Positions 42,088 to 51,218 of a DNA stretch of 55,134 bases are shown piece after piece. Position 1 is the first letter of the stretch. Each line of letters begins with the position of its first letter. Source of the stretch: Paenibacillus camerounensis (GTDB lineage: Bacteria > Bacillota > Bacilli > Paenibacillales > Paenibacillaceae); NCBI RefSeq assembly GCF_000723885.1, contig NZ_CCDG010000100.1, positions 1 to 55,134 of the forward strand, read 5' to 3'. The position numbers and the translations under genes are program-made. The notes under the pieces are model-generated. The model did not search any database. It had not been told where the DNA came from and saw only the letters and a program-made list of their open reading frames with translations.

Positions 42088-43476
42088 CTACTTGGCGAAC
42101 TTGCCGCCCAGTGCAGCGGGGTCAAAGCCGGCATCCGGCTCGGCCTTCACGCCATCATTGGCAATCACACTGTCCAGTGCAGTGTTATAGCGTTTGTTCA
42201 GATCGGCGATAATCGCCTTCAGATCGCCGCCGTTCAGCATATACTTGAAGAAGGCGTCATCCGATTTCATCCCTTCCGGTGCTACAGACGGATAGACCGG
42301 CCACACTCCATCGTGCTTGTCCGGCAGGAAGCCTTCAATGCCGTTCACATCCGGTGTCTTGGCTACTGCACTGACGGATGGAACCATGGAGATGCCAAAG
42401 CCCTTTTCCTGATAATCCGTCAGCACCTGATCGCCGTACATGAACTCCATGAACTTCCAGGCTGCTCCTTTATGCTCCGACTTCGAGCTCAGCGCCAGCC
42501 ACTGGCCCCCCAGGAAGCCCGAAGCCCCCTTCACATTGCCGTCGATGGTCGGAACCGGAGCCGCTGCCCAGTCAATCTTGGCCGGGAACTGATTCTTGTA
42601 GACGCCCGGCTCCGAGGAGTAGGACATATACATGCCGATTTTGCCCTCCGCAAACTGCGCCCGCAGCGGATCAATATCCAGCGATTCTACGCCCGGCAGC
42701 ATACTGCCGTCATCCCTGATCTGCTTAAAGGCATTGATGATCGGCTCGAAGCCGCTGAAATCGTAGCGGGCCGTCTTGAAATCATACCCGAAGCCGCCAT
42801 AGCCGCTCATCTCCGCAACCACCCGCGCCGATCGCGCAAATGCACTGCCTGGGCTTTTGAAGTTCAGGGCGAAGCCGTAAGCGCCGTCCGCTTTGCCGGC
42901 TTCTGTCAATTTCTTAGCTGTATCTACCAGCTCCTGCAGAGTAGCCGGCGGATGCTCAACACCTGCTTTGGCGAACAGATCCTTATTGTATACAAGACGC
43001 ATAGTCGTTCCGAAGTTAGGCAGGCTGTAACGCTTGCCGTCGAATTCATTCAGATCCGGCATGGCCGGGAATTTCGTCTTCAGCTCATCGGTGAGGAACT
43101 CGTCAATGGGAGCAAGAAAGCCTTTTTTGTAGAAGGTCTGGATGGTATTCTCCTTCACCCGGATTACATCCGGCGCATCGGAGGTCTGGAAGGACAGATC
43201 GAGTGCGGTATCGAAGTCGTCGCCCTTGACGACCAGTTCCACCTCAATCCCGTCGGTATTGGTTGCGTTGAACTCGGCTACCTTGTCCTTCACGAAATCC
43301 GCATCATGACGGTCGCCGGTCCAGTAGCTGATTTTGGTCTTTTCCCCTGAACCGCCTGTCTTCCCGTCTCCCGTGCCTTCTGCAGCATTGCCGCCGTTAC
43401 CGTTGCCGTTGCCGCAGGCTGCCAGGCCAAGTGCCAGGACCAGGCTCAGAGATGTTATTAGCATACGCTTCATCAT
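42088..43476 (-). CDS. carbohydrate ABC transporter substrate-binding lipoprotein (CUT1)
   Basis: A 462-residue lipoprotein with lipobox LGLAAC (Cys near 21) and a Gly/Asn-rich linker to about residue 45. The family 1 fold is complete, with ISYWTGDRHDADFVKDKVAEFN, MRLVYNKDLFAKAG and the C-lobe GFLGGQWLALSSKSEHKGAAW. AGGGGGA lies about 7 bases before the start. It is the first gene of the lipoprotein-MalF-MalG-GH130 operon. A TATAAT box and perfect cre site sit just upstream, so catabolite repression is expected. The adjacent YesM/YesN pair is the likely sugar-responsive activator. Confidence 0.9.
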   Translation of the reverse strand: MMKRMLITSLSLVLALGLAACGNGNGNGGNAAEGTGDGKTGGSGEKTKISYWTGDRHDADFVKDKVAEFNATNTDGIEVELVVKGDDFDTALDLSFQTSDAPDVIRVKENTIQTFYKKGFLAPIDEFLTDELKTKFPAMPDLNEFDGKRYSLPNFGTTMRLVYNKDLFAKAGVEHPPATLQELVDTAKKLTEAGKADGAYGFALNFKSPGSAFARSARVVAEMSGYGGFGYDFKTARYDFSGFEPIINAFKQIRDDGSMLPGVESLDIDPLRAQFAEGKIGMYMSYSSEPGVYKNQFPAKIDWAAAPVPTIDGNVKGASGFLGGQWLALSSKSEHKGAAWKFMEFMYGDQVLTDYQEKGFGISMVPSVSAVAKTPDVNGIEGFLPDKHDGVWPVYPSVAPEGMKSDDAFFKYMLNGGDLKAIIADLNKRYNTALDSVIANDGVKAEPDAGFDPAALGGKFAK

Positions 43477-43502
43477 TGGTAGTTCCCCCTTATATTCCCT
43501 TT

Positions 43503-43528
43503 ATGTATTCGCTTACAAATTGATTATA
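43503..43528 (-). promoter_or_regulatory. promoter -10 element and cre site of the second sugar importer operon
   Basis: On the minus strand TATAAT (43528-43523) is followed directly by TTGTAAGCGAATACAT (43518-43503), which fits the Bacillus cre consensus WTGNNARCGNWWWCAW at every position. The -35 region is weak (TTATCC at 17 bases), as expected of an activator-dependent promoter. CcpA bound here would overlap the transcription start. Confidence 0.8.
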
Positions 43529-43603
43529 GACGGATTGGCGCAGACGGATAAGGCGGGTAACCCCACTTTAAGGGCAGATTTCTGCAGGAGCTTTATACAG
43601 TGA

Positions 43604-43640
43604 AGGGAGGCCACCTCCGCCCTGCGGACATGCCTCCCCT
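43604..43640 (-). terminator. stem-loop after the first YesN-type gene
   Basis: AGGGGAGGC and GCCTCCCT pair around a 20-base loop, 9 bases after the response regulator stop codon. No T-run follows, so termination efficiency is uncertain. Confidence 0.45.
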
Positions 43641-43648
43641 GCGCACTT

Positions 43649-45280
43649 CTATTCTTTTCCAAGATAATGCAGTTTGAACTCGGACGGGGTCATTCCGGTA
43701 TATTTCTTAAACACCTCGCTGAAATAGCGCCTGTGCTCATACCCTAGATCCTGGGCGATCTCCTGAACCTGCCGGCCGCTGATCAGCAGCACCTTGGCCT
43801 TCTCCATCTTCTCGTGCATCACATACTGCTGAAACGAAATCCCCTGCACCTTCTTGAACAGGTTGGAGAAATACCCCTGGCTGAGGTTAATCTGCTTCGC
43901 CACCTGCTCCAGCGACAGCCCCGTATCCAGATGGCTACCGATATATGCGGCGGCCTGGCGGATAATCCGCGTGGATTCCAGGGAACGGGCCTCCGTAACC
44001 AGCGCACAAGCCTCCCGGCACAGCCCGGACAGCAGGTCCCGGATATCCTGCAGGGAAGGATGCACCTGGTTCTTCATGACGGCAATGCTGCGCTCCAGCG
44101 GCTCCACCTGCCCGTAGGGGAACTGCTCCAGCAGGACCCGGCAGATTCTGTAGCCCAGCTCATAGCCGACGCTCTCCACATAACGCGGCTCAGGCAAAAG
44201 CCCGCTGTCCAGCAGCTCTGCAAATAGCTGATCGAGCACCTGCAGGCTTTTGGCAGCATTGCCGGAACGCAGGGCGAACAGCAGCTCCTGCTCGGCGGCG
44301 GCAGAGTAGCTGTGAAATGCGAGCGGTTTATTCTCGATATTGCTGTAAATGTAGACCCCGTTGCCTCCGGTGTAGAAATGATAACCCAGCGCGCTAATCG
44401 CCTGCCTGTACGCTGCGCCCAGCTCCTGAATCGCCGCTGCGCCCATCCCCACGCCAATGGAAAGCGTATGCCGGGAGAACCGGCTTACATTCATGCAGCA
44501 GGCCTCCGTAACCAGCGCGGCCGTATCCGGGTCCGAGCCATTTATGATGCAGACGTACCGGTCTGTCGCCTCGCGGATGATGACGCCGCGGGTCCAGGCG
44601 GAAATCGTCTCTTCGAGAATATTGTGCAGGCTGAACCGCAGCAGCTCGACCTCCTGTACAGGCTGGCCGCTCAGCTTGTCCGTGAAATGATCGATTTCGG
44701 CGACAAACACGAAGAAATCATGCTGGTCCAGAGGGATATCGAGATAGGCCCAGCGGGAACGCGCCTCCGATTCTGTCGTCTGGTGGTGCAGCAGGAAGCT
44801 GAGATATTCCTGGCGGAGAATAGGCAGACTTTCTCTGATTTTGGCCTCCATCACAGCAAGTCTGATCGTCTCCTGACGCTCCTCCCGGCACAACTCCCTG
44901 GCCTTCAGCACAGCCTGAACAATCTCGTCCAGGGAAAAGGGCTTCTTGACAAAATCAAGCGCCCCAAGCCGGATGGCTTCCTGGGCATAAGAGAATTCCG
45001 AGTAGGCGCTGAGGATAATAATCTTGCAGTCCGGCAGCACCTCCAGAATTGCCCGGGTCATCTGCAGGCCGTCCATTCTTGGCATCCGGATATCCGTCAG
45101 CACAATGTCCGGCCGGGTCTCACGGATAATCTGCAGCCCCGCTTCACCGTCAAGTGCCGTACCGGCGACCTCAATACCGTGCTCCTGCCACGGCGGCTTG
45201 CGCGAGACCATTTCCACCACACTTTTAATATCGTCGATTACACATAACTTGAACCTTTCCTGCTCCAGCTTCCAGTCCAT
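43649..45280 (-). CDS. YesN-type response regulator with AraC DNA-binding domain
   Basis: A 543-residue regulator. The receiver domain (about 10-130) has phospho-acceptor Asp63 in VLTDIRMPRMDG. A middle region of about 300 residues links it to two AraC-type helix-turn-helix motifs in the last 100 residues: LSLEQVAKQINLSQGYFSNL and VQEIAQDLGYEHRRYFSEVF. GGGAGGAGAG precedes the ATG. It starts 3 bases after the sensor kinase stop codon and is transcribed toward the adjacent CUT1/GH130 operon, which it probably activates. Confidence 0.93.
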   Translation of the reverse strand: MDWKLEQERFKLCVIDDIKSVVEMVSRKPPWQEHGIEVAGTALDGEAGLQIIRETRPDIVLTDIRMPRMDGLQMTRAILEVLPDCKIIILSAYSEFSYAQEAIRLGALDFVKKPFSLDEIVQAVLKARELCREERQETIRLAVMEAKIRESLPILRQEYLSFLLHHQTTESEARSRWAYLDIPLDQHDFFVFVAEIDHFTDKLSGQPVQEVELLRFSLHNILEETISAWTRGVIIREATDRYVCIINGSDPDTAALVTEACCMNVSRFSRHTLSIGVGMGAAAIQELGAAYRQAISALGYHFYTGGNGVYIYSNIENKPLAFHSYSAAAEQELLFALRSGNAAKSLQVLDQLFAELLDSGLLPEPRYVESVGYELGYRICRVLLEQFPYGQVEPLERSIAVMKNQVHPSLQDIRDLLSGLCREACALVTEARSLESTRIIRQAAAYIGSHLDTGLSLEQVAKQINLSQGYFSNLFKKVQGISFQQYVMHEKMEKAKVLLISGRQVQEIAQDLGYEHRRYFSEVFKKYTGMTPSEFKLHYLGKE

Positions 45281-45283
45281 CCT

Positions 45284-47092
45284 TCATCTCTCCTCCCTTG
45301 ACGGAATCCACAGATCTGTCCGTGATCCCTTATATGGTTCGCCGCCAACGTCCATACGGGCTTCGGCCCCGTAATACAGCGCCAGCCGATGCCTGATGTT
45401 AAACAGGGCATAACCTTTCTTCGACTGCGGAGCCCTGACCATCCCCTGCTTGACCCGTGCAGCATCAAGACCCCGCCCGTTGTCGGTAATGCTAATATGC
45501 AGCAGCTCCTGCTCCCGGCTGACCGTAATGTCGATCCGGCCGCCGGCGGTCCGGTCGCTGAACCCGTGCTGAATGCTGTTCTCCACCACCGGCTGCAGGA
45601 TAATCTTGGGCAGCAGGCAGGATAGCAGGACCTCGTCCTCAACCGTCACCGTGTATTCAAACAGCCCTTCATAGCATTTCTGCTGTATGGCGAAATACTG
45701 CTGCATATGGGACAACTCGTCCTCAAGGGGAATCAGATCCTTGCCGCCGCTGAGCCCGATCTGAAACATCTGCGACAACGACAGGATCATCTCGTTCACA
45801 TCGTCATTCTCGCCCATAACCGATTTGCAATAAATGGTATTCAGCGTATTGTACAGAAAGTGCGGTTCCATCTGCGCCGTAAGCGCGCGGATCTCTGCAT
45901 AACGCTTGTCCTCCTCCTTGGCCTTCACATCTGCAATCAGCACCTTAATCTCCGACATCATCCGGTTGAACTGATAGCCGACCTGGGCAACCTCATCCTC
46001 ATAACGGCTCTCATACACTACGCTAAGCTGGTTCTCCTCGACTCTGCGCATCAGCCGCTGCAGCTTGAACAGAGGCTTAAGCAGCACAGACGTCAGCTGA
46101 TTTGTGATCAGCCAGGTGGCCAGCAGGAAGACTGCCATGACATAGAGGGTGATGCGCTGCACCCGCTGCAGCTTGCCCAGCAGCTGGTCCCGCGACTGCA
46201 TACCGGAGATGATCCAGTCCGGCGATGCCGCTAAGCCTGTATAATTAACCAGATACTCCTTCCCGCCATAGCTGTAGTTGTAATCCTTGGAACCGGCTGC
46301 TGTCCCGGCTCCGGGGAGCATCGGCTTCCAGGGGAACCTGCCTTTGAAGGGCCAGCGGGACTCCACCACCGCCTCGCCTTCCCCGCTCACCAGGTAATAA
46401 TCCCAGCCTGCTTGCTGTCCCCCTTTATTTAGCAGCTCATCTATCCGGCTCTCCCTGATATTGACCACAATAAATACATTGCTGATCGGTGTGTAAGGGT
46501 ATTCATAAATGCCCCGGATCACGAAGGAGACCACCCGCTGGCTGCCCGTGAATAACCGGTCATAATGTCCTTTAGCCCAGTAGCCGCCCGGCTTCCCCTT
46601 GCTCAAACCATATAATTCCGAGTCGTAGAATGAATGGTCCTGCACCCTGATCTGTGTCGTGGAATAGAAATCGCCTATCGGGGTAACAATCAGCACATTC
46701 TCAATGATCGGCTGATTAAACGTTGCCTGGGAGAGCACATATTGCAGATCTGACAGATGCACATAATAATTCGACACGTCATGGCTGAACACATCGAGCA
46801 TCATCTTACGGTACGCATCGCTCAGCATCAGAGACTGCACGGACAAAGCCACATCATTCAGGCGGGAATCCAGCAGCTGTGCCGTCTTGCTTACGGTCTC
46901 CCGGCTGCCCGCGTAGGCATTGTCCTCAATCTCCTGCGCGGCAATCCAATACGAAAAGGTGCCCATTGCACTGATGGACAGCGTGATCAGCACGATGAAC
47001 GAGAAGAGAATCCTCTGCTTAATGGATATCCGGTAATACCTGCTGGCGATCTGCCGCCGGATCCGCCTTGCATAAGCTGTGACTGTATTCAT
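45284..47092 (-). CDS. YesM-type sensor histidine kinase
   Basis: A 602-residue kinase. ATG at 47092 with GGGAG 5 bases upstream gives a basic cytosolic N-terminus; the frame is open to 47176 without a ribosome site. A helix near 25-48, an extracellular sensor of about 230 residues, a second helix (YVMAVFLLATWLI), a HAMP domain and a His_kinase block follow. The phospho-accepting His411 lies in MEPHFLYNTLN, and the ATPase N-box and G-box are PVVENSIQHG and DNGRGLD. It senses a sugar or its binding-protein complex and phosphorylates the response regulator encoded immediately downstream. Confidence 0.93.
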   Translation of the reverse strand: MNTVTAYARRIRRQIASRYYRISIKQRILFSFIVLITLSISAMGTFSYWIAAQEIEDNAYAGSRETVSKTAQLLDSRLNDVALSVQSLMLSDAYRKMMLDVFSHDVSNYYVHLSDLQYVLSQATFNQPIIENVLIVTPIGDFYSTTQIRVQDHSFYDSELYGLSKGKPGGYWAKGHYDRLFTGSQRVVSFVIRGIYEYPYTPISNVFIVVNIRESRIDELLNKGGQQAGWDYYLVSGEGEAVVESRWPFKGRFPWKPMLPGAGTAAGSKDYNYSYGGKEYLVNYTGLAASPDWIISGMQSRDQLLGKLQRVQRITLYVMAVFLLATWLITNQLTSVLLKPLFKLQRLMRRVEENQLSVVYESRYEDEVAQVGYQFNRMMSEIKVLIADVKAKEEDKRYAEIRALTAQMEPHFLYNTLNTIYCKSVMGENDDVNEMILSLSQMFQIGLSGGKDLIPLEDELSHMQQYFAIQQKCYEGLFEYTVTVEDEVLLSCLLPKIILQPVVENSIQHGFSDRTAGGRIDITVSREQELLHISITDNGRGLDAARVKQGMVRAPQSKKGYALFNIRHRLALYYGAEARMDVGGEPYKGSRTDLWIPSREER

Positions 47093-47327
47093 AGTTCTCC
47101 CTTCTTGAACATGTATCTCTCTATTTTTGTATGTTATTGTCACTTGTACCATACGGCTGCTCCAGCCCGGCGTCAAGACAGGGCATGATTATTTAGCGGA
47201 TTCCCTCCCTTTTATCAACAGGCACGGGCCCTCCCCATAACAAAAAGGCCTAAATGCTCCTGCATAAAGGGAATGGTTAACAATCGTCGAATCTAGTCAC
47301 TATGACAATTCGAGGAGTGTATCCATT
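47093..47327. other. divergent intergenic region, kinase gene and LRR gene
   Basis: No gene is seen. A weak plus-strand promoter candidate (TTAACA, about 18 bases, TATGAC) lies at about 47277-47306. Composition changes from GC-rich to AT-richer near 47270. Confidence 0.35.
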
Positions 47328-48887
47328 TTGCGTAACCCGATCAAATCTCAACTAATCACGTTTCTAGCTTTATTGCTAAGCCTCGTTGCTATTCCTTCCG
47401 CGTCTGCAGAGGCTTCTCTTATCTCAGACAAAAACCTGGAACAAGCGATTCGAGTCGAATTAGAGAAACCGGCTGGCCCCATTACCAAAGAAGATCTGCA
47501 GACCCTTACGTCGCTCTATCCCAATGATCCTAATCAGAAAATTAAAAGTTTAAACGGACTAGAGCATGCTGTTAATCTAGAGAGCTTGATGCTCCCGGGA
47601 CTTGGCATTACCAATATTGAGCCGCTTAAAAATCTGCATAAAATCACCTTCCTGGCTCTGAATGACAATCAGCTCACGCAAATGGAACCGCTGCAGGAGC
47701 TGACTCAACTGAAGCAGCTTATTGCCGACTCTAACAACATAGAGAAGCTTGATGCACTAGCGGGATTAACCAATATGACAGACTTGTTAATCAGCCATAA
47801 TCAGATTAAAGACCTCTCGCCGATTCAATCCCTGGTCAAACTGAATTGGCTGAGTATAGACGATAACCAAATCCAGTCCCTTGAACCGCTAAGAGATCAC
47901 CCGGAGCTAGAACATTTATACTTCGAGAATAATAGGGTCCAGGATATTAGCGTCTTAACAAGTCTTCCGAAGCTTAAGGAGGTCTCACTCGGCAATAATC
48001 CTTTGAATGCGAAAGCAGAGAAAATCCTGACTGAGCTCGCTGCCAAAGGCGTCAAAGTACTTGAAGAAGAGGATGATGAAGAACCAGCACCGCCGTCAGA
48101 CCCTGACGCAATCATGGTGCTGTTGAATGGGGAGATCGTTACTTTCCAAGCCCCGCCCATCCTTCAAAATGGATCTGTACTAGTTCCGTTCCGCGCTCTT
48201 TTCGAAGCAATGGGTCTGAAGGTGGACTGGGATCCAAAAACGCAAACGATCAAGGGAAGTACGCCAGGCACCCTTATCAAGCTTAAAGTAGGTTCAACTA
48301 CTGCTGAGATCAATGGCAATCAGAAAAAACTGACAGTAGCCCCTTCAATCATCAAGGGCAGCACCTACGTTCCATTACGTTTTATCGGCGAAGCAGTGGA
48401 TGCGAAGGTGGACTGGCTGGCAGATATTCAAGCAGCCCTAATTTATACGAAGCAGCCGTTTGCGACCAAAGATAAAAAAATCCAAGTCACAGGCTACGGC
48501 AATTGGAGAGACGTAACAGCTTCTGTTGAGAATACTGGAGATCACCAGCTTTTGTTAAGCTTACCAGAGCAAAACACGATCCTTATTCAGCATTATAGTA
48601 AGAGCGATTTAGATATGAATTTTGAACAATATGTTAGCTTCGTCAAAAAAGATATAACGGACGAATATGCGGTGCAAATCACTGAGAAGTCTGTTAAGGT
48701 CGGGACGATCGCTGCGAAGCAGTTGACCTATAGCTTAAATGAGAACAATGAAATGATCGAAGTTCAAATGATTTTATGCGAGCAAAACAATGAATTCTAT
48801 ACCCTATTGTCTGTTTTTCCATCGCAGGCCAGCAAACAAGCCAACGCTGAATTCAAGGAAATCGTGAAAAGTATACAATTGAACTAA
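47328..48887 (+). CDS. secreted leucine-rich-repeat protein with copper-amine-oxidase-like stalk domain
   Basis: A 519-residue exported protein. TTG at 47328 is the start; GAGGAG lies about 11 bases upstream and a signal peptide ending ASAEA follows. Residues 75-235 hold about seven 22-residue leucine-rich repeats of the internalin/SDS22 type (LTNMTDLLISHNQIKDLSPI). After an acidic linker, residues 260-375 match the copper-amine-oxidase N-terminal 'stalk' domain common in Paenibacillus (VPFRALFEAMGLKVDWD and VPLRFIGEAVDAKVDWL). The C-terminal 140 residues are not recognised. Likely a surface or secreted binding protein. Its G+C content is lower than the flanking two-component genes. Confidence 0.85.
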   Translation: MRNPIKSQLITFLALLLSLVAIPSASAEASLISDKNLEQAIRVELEKPAGPITKEDLQTLTSLYPNDPNQKIKSLNGLEHAVNLESLMLPGLGITNIEPLKNLHKITFLALNDNQLTQMEPLQELTQLKQLIADSNNIEKLDALAGLTNMTDLLISHNQIKDLSPIQSLVKLNWLSIDDNQIQSLEPLRDHPELEHLYFENNRVQDISVLTSLPKLKEVSLGNNPLNAKAEKILTELAAKGVKVLEEEDDEEPAPPSDPDAIMVLLNGEIVTFQAPPILQNGSVLVPFRALFEAMGLKVDWDPKTQTIKGSTPGTLIKLKVGSTTAEINGNQKKLTVAPSIIKGSTYVPLRFIGEAVDAKVDWLADIQAALIYTKQPFATKDKKIQVTGYGNWRDVTASVENTGDHQLLLSLPEQNTILIQHYSKSDLDMNFEQYVSFVKKDITDEYAVQITEKSVKVGTIAAKQLTYSLNENNEMIEVQMILCEQNNEFYTLLSVFPSQASKQANAEFKEIVKSIQLN

Positions 48888-48928
48888 CGTTAGAAGAGAT
48901 CGGGCTTGGACCGATATGTTGACGTTGA

Positions 48929-49030
48929 TTGGCTGCTTTTACTCAACTAATAGCTAGTTTAGTTGAACAAGGTAAGTGGAGTTTTTTATCGCAATTGACG
49001 CATACTGTGAAAGAACATAGCGGTATCTGA
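48929..49030 (+). pseudogene. possible gene remnant downstream of the LRR gene
   Basis: A 33-codon stretch reads LAAFTQLIASLVEQGKWSFL and continues to a TGA at 49028. It looks like the C-terminal tail of a longer protein, but stop codons immediately precede it and no ribosome site is seen. I do not recognise the family. It may be chance coding. Confidence 0.25.
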
Positions 49031-49038
49031 AATTAGTT

Positions 49039-49359
49039 CTAATACTGTGTTAGATAAATATTAAACAAGCCGTAAAGAAGTATAATGAGTACAATGATTC
49101 CCACAATCCGACCCATCAGTAGGTAAATATAACTTGGTTCAATAGTATCTTTTAATATGTAATTTCGAAGCTTTACAAGGGATTGCGGAAAAATGATAAT
49201 CCAAATTGCCAATGCCATTAAAATTTTTGTAGTGAAGATAAGTATGATTTTCCAACTCCTTTTTATGTAATACGTCTTTGATGGGGAATAGGTAACTGGT
49301 TTTCTTATTGGCTGTGTTGCGTTGTACGAAGATATTATGTAGTAAAAGAAAGCGTGCAT
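49039..49359 (-). CDS. small hypothetical membrane protein
   Basis: About 106 residues if started at ATG 49359; no good ribosome site is visible, and an earlier ATG at 49407 would lie in the large hairpin at 49395-49438, so the true start may be further inside. Two hydrophobic helices are apparent, IILIFTTKILMALAIWIIIF and a segment around GIIVLIILLYGLFNIYL, separated by a short polar loop. It is AT-rich like the neighbouring LRR gene and unlike the two-component genes on both sides. I recognise no family and cannot suggest a function. Confidence 0.45.
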   Translation of the reverse strand: MHAFFYYIISSYNATQPIRKPVTYSPSKTYYIKRSWKIILIFTTKILMALAIWIIIFPQSLVKLRNYILKDTIEPSYIYLLMGRIVGIIVLIILLYGLFNIYLTQY

Positions 49360-49394
49360 GTTCAAATAACGGAAAACATTTGTTGCACAACAAC

Positions 49395-49438
49395 AGCGGC
49401 AGCCCAAGACTCTATTTCCTGAGTCTTGGGCTGCCGCT
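49395..49438. terminator. long perfect hairpin downstream of the second YesM-type gene
   Basis: Two 18-base arms (49395-49412 and 49421-49438) are exactly complementary around an 8-base loop. A TGTTGTTG tract follows on the minus strand, so it is probably the terminator of the kinase gene ending at 49473. It also marks one edge of the lower-GC patch. Confidence 0.7.
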
Positions 49439-49472
49439 GCTTCGTTAAATGAATAACTCTAACACTATATTT

Positions 49473-51218
49473 TCACAAAACCCGCATAACAGGAACGTCT
49501 ATAATCACACTGGTCCCTGTGCCCGCTGCACTTATGAATGTTATCTCCCTGGCTTCACCGCCAAATACCAGACTCAGCCGCTTGTTGATATTCTCAACCC
49601 CGTAGCCGCTTCCCTGGTAGCCCGAATGCCGCTCCTCCCGTTCGCTTATGCCGGCGCCGTCATCTTCAACGGTAATCCGCAGCCTGTTCTGTTCAATCCG
49701 GCCTGTAATGCGGATCGTTCCCCTGCACTCCTCCGTCTCCATAATGCCATGCACAATCGCATTCTCCACCAGCGGCTGCAGCGTAATCTTGGGCAGCATG
49801 CAGCTAAGCGCATCGTCCTCGACGCTGATCTCCAGCTTAATCCTGTCTTTGTACCGGTTCTTCTGGATGTCCATATAGATGCTGCACAGCCTGACCTCGT
49901 CACCCACGCTCACAAAATCCTTGCCTTTGTTCAGCGCCAGCTTGTAATAATCCGACAGGGCGTGAATCACCCGCTGGATGTTATCCACCTCATCTTTCTG
50001 GGCCATCCAGTTCACCATATCCAGCGTGTTATACAAAAAATGCGGATTGATCTGGGACTGCAGCGCCTTCAGCTCTGCCCCCTTCTTCTCCTGCCCCAGC
50101 CTGAATTGCTCCTCCATCAGCTCCTGCACACTGTTAATCATATAATTGTAGCTGGAGATCAGATGTCCCAGCTCATCCGTGCGCGGCTCCAGGTCCAGCG
50201 TATTCAGCCTGCCCTGCCGCACCTGGCTCATCTTATTCATCAGCAGGAAGATGCGCTGCGTAATTGACCTTGTAATCGGAAAAATAAACACAAAGATCAG
50301 CAGCCCGATCACGGCATAGATGCTCAGCATCTGGACACGGATCTTCTGGATAATCGACATGGCGGCACTGGACGGAATCACCGATATCAGATACAGGCCG
50401 GTCGAATCAATCTGGTTGCCGCGGGCCAGATAAGTGCCGCTCTCCAGATGAATCTCTGAATAGCTGGACCCGCTGTTCAGCTTGCCAGGCAGGCGCATCT
50501 TCGCCAGCTCTTCCTCAGTCCCGCTGCTGGCAACCAGCTCGCCGTCTGCCGTTTCTACGTAGACCAGCTGCCCGGGTACCGACTGCCGCAGCGCTCCGGT
50601 GATTTCCTCCAGGTCAATGTTGATCATCACGAAGCCGACGGATTCCATATAGTCATTCTCATTCCACAATGCCCGGCCCAGCGTCAGATACTTCTTCGGG
50701 GTCAGAAAGTTGAATTTGTCCTCAAAAATCAGCCAGGCAGACCTTCCCTTAGCAGCCAGAAAGGATTCCGTCCACTTCTGCCCCTGAACCTGGCTGAGCG
50801 GCCGGTACAGTGAGGTTTTGCCGGCGGTTACAAATCCGTCGTTGATGAAGTACATAATGTTGTCAAACTGCGAGTCTGATTCCAGAATTTGGGTATAGGA
50901 GGTAATCTCCTCGAACATCGAGAGCTGCTGCCAGATTTCCAGCCTCTCGGGCTTCAGCGAGAAGATGGACGTGATCTTTTTATTGACCACAATCATGGAG
51001 GAAATCTCTTCAATATGGGACATCCGGCTGGTCAGTACAGACAGGGTCTGCTCATACGTCTGATTGTTGGCATAGCTCTGCCGGTCCAGCGCGTATTTGC
51101 GGATCTCATGCTGGGATACAAAAAAGGTGATGATCAGCGGAATAATCCCGACCATGACGAACAGCAGGATCAGCTTTTTGCGGATGGACAGATTACGGAA
51201 CGGGACAGGGATCCTCAT
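49473..51218 (-). CDS. YesM-type sensor histidine kinase
   Basis: A 581-residue kinase with a helix near 14-33, an extracellular sensor of about 250 residues, a second helix (LSIYAVIGLLIFVFIFPI), a HAMP domain, and a His_kinase domain with His393 in INPHFLYNTLD. The N-box PLVENAIVHG and G-box EDDGAGI complete the ATP site. The gene overlaps the response regulator gene by 4 bases and has only a weak ribosome site of its own, so translation is coupled. In this pair the regulator gene comes first, the reverse of the other pair. No transporter gene adjoins it, so its target lies elsewhere. Confidence 0.92.
   Translation of the reverse strand: MRIPVPFRNLSIRKKLILLFVMVGIIPLIITFFVSQHEIRKYALDRQSYANNQTYEQTLSVLTSRMSHIEEISSMIVVNKKITSIFSLKPERLEIWQQLSMFEEITSYTQILESDSQFDNIMYFINDGFVTAGKTSLYRPLSQVQGQKWTESFLAAKGRSAWLIFEDKFNFLTPKKYLTLGRALWNENDYMESVGFVMINIDLEEITGALRQSVPGQLVYVETADGELVASSGTEEELAKMRLPGKLNSGSSYSEIHLESGTYLARGNQIDSTGLYLISVIPSSAAMSIIQKIRVQMLSIYAVIGLLIFVFIFPITRSITQRIFLLMNKMSQVRQGRLNTLDLEPRTDELGHLISSYNYMINSVQELMEEQFRLGQEKKGAELKALQSQINPHFLYNTLDMVNWMAQKDEVDNIQRVIHALSDYYKLALNKGKDFVSVGDEVRLCSIYMDIQKNRYKDRIKLEISVEDDALSCMLPKITLQPLVENAIVHGIMETEECRGTIRITGRIEQNRLRITVEDDGAGISEREERHSGYQGSGYGVENINKRLSLVFGGEAREITFISAAGTGTSVIIDVPVMRVL

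Noticed and set aside
49139..49393. 84-codon minus-strand frame overlapping the small membrane protein
   Set aside because: It lies in another frame of the same strand, has no ribosome site and lacks protein-like features, whereas the chosen frame has two clear membrane helices.
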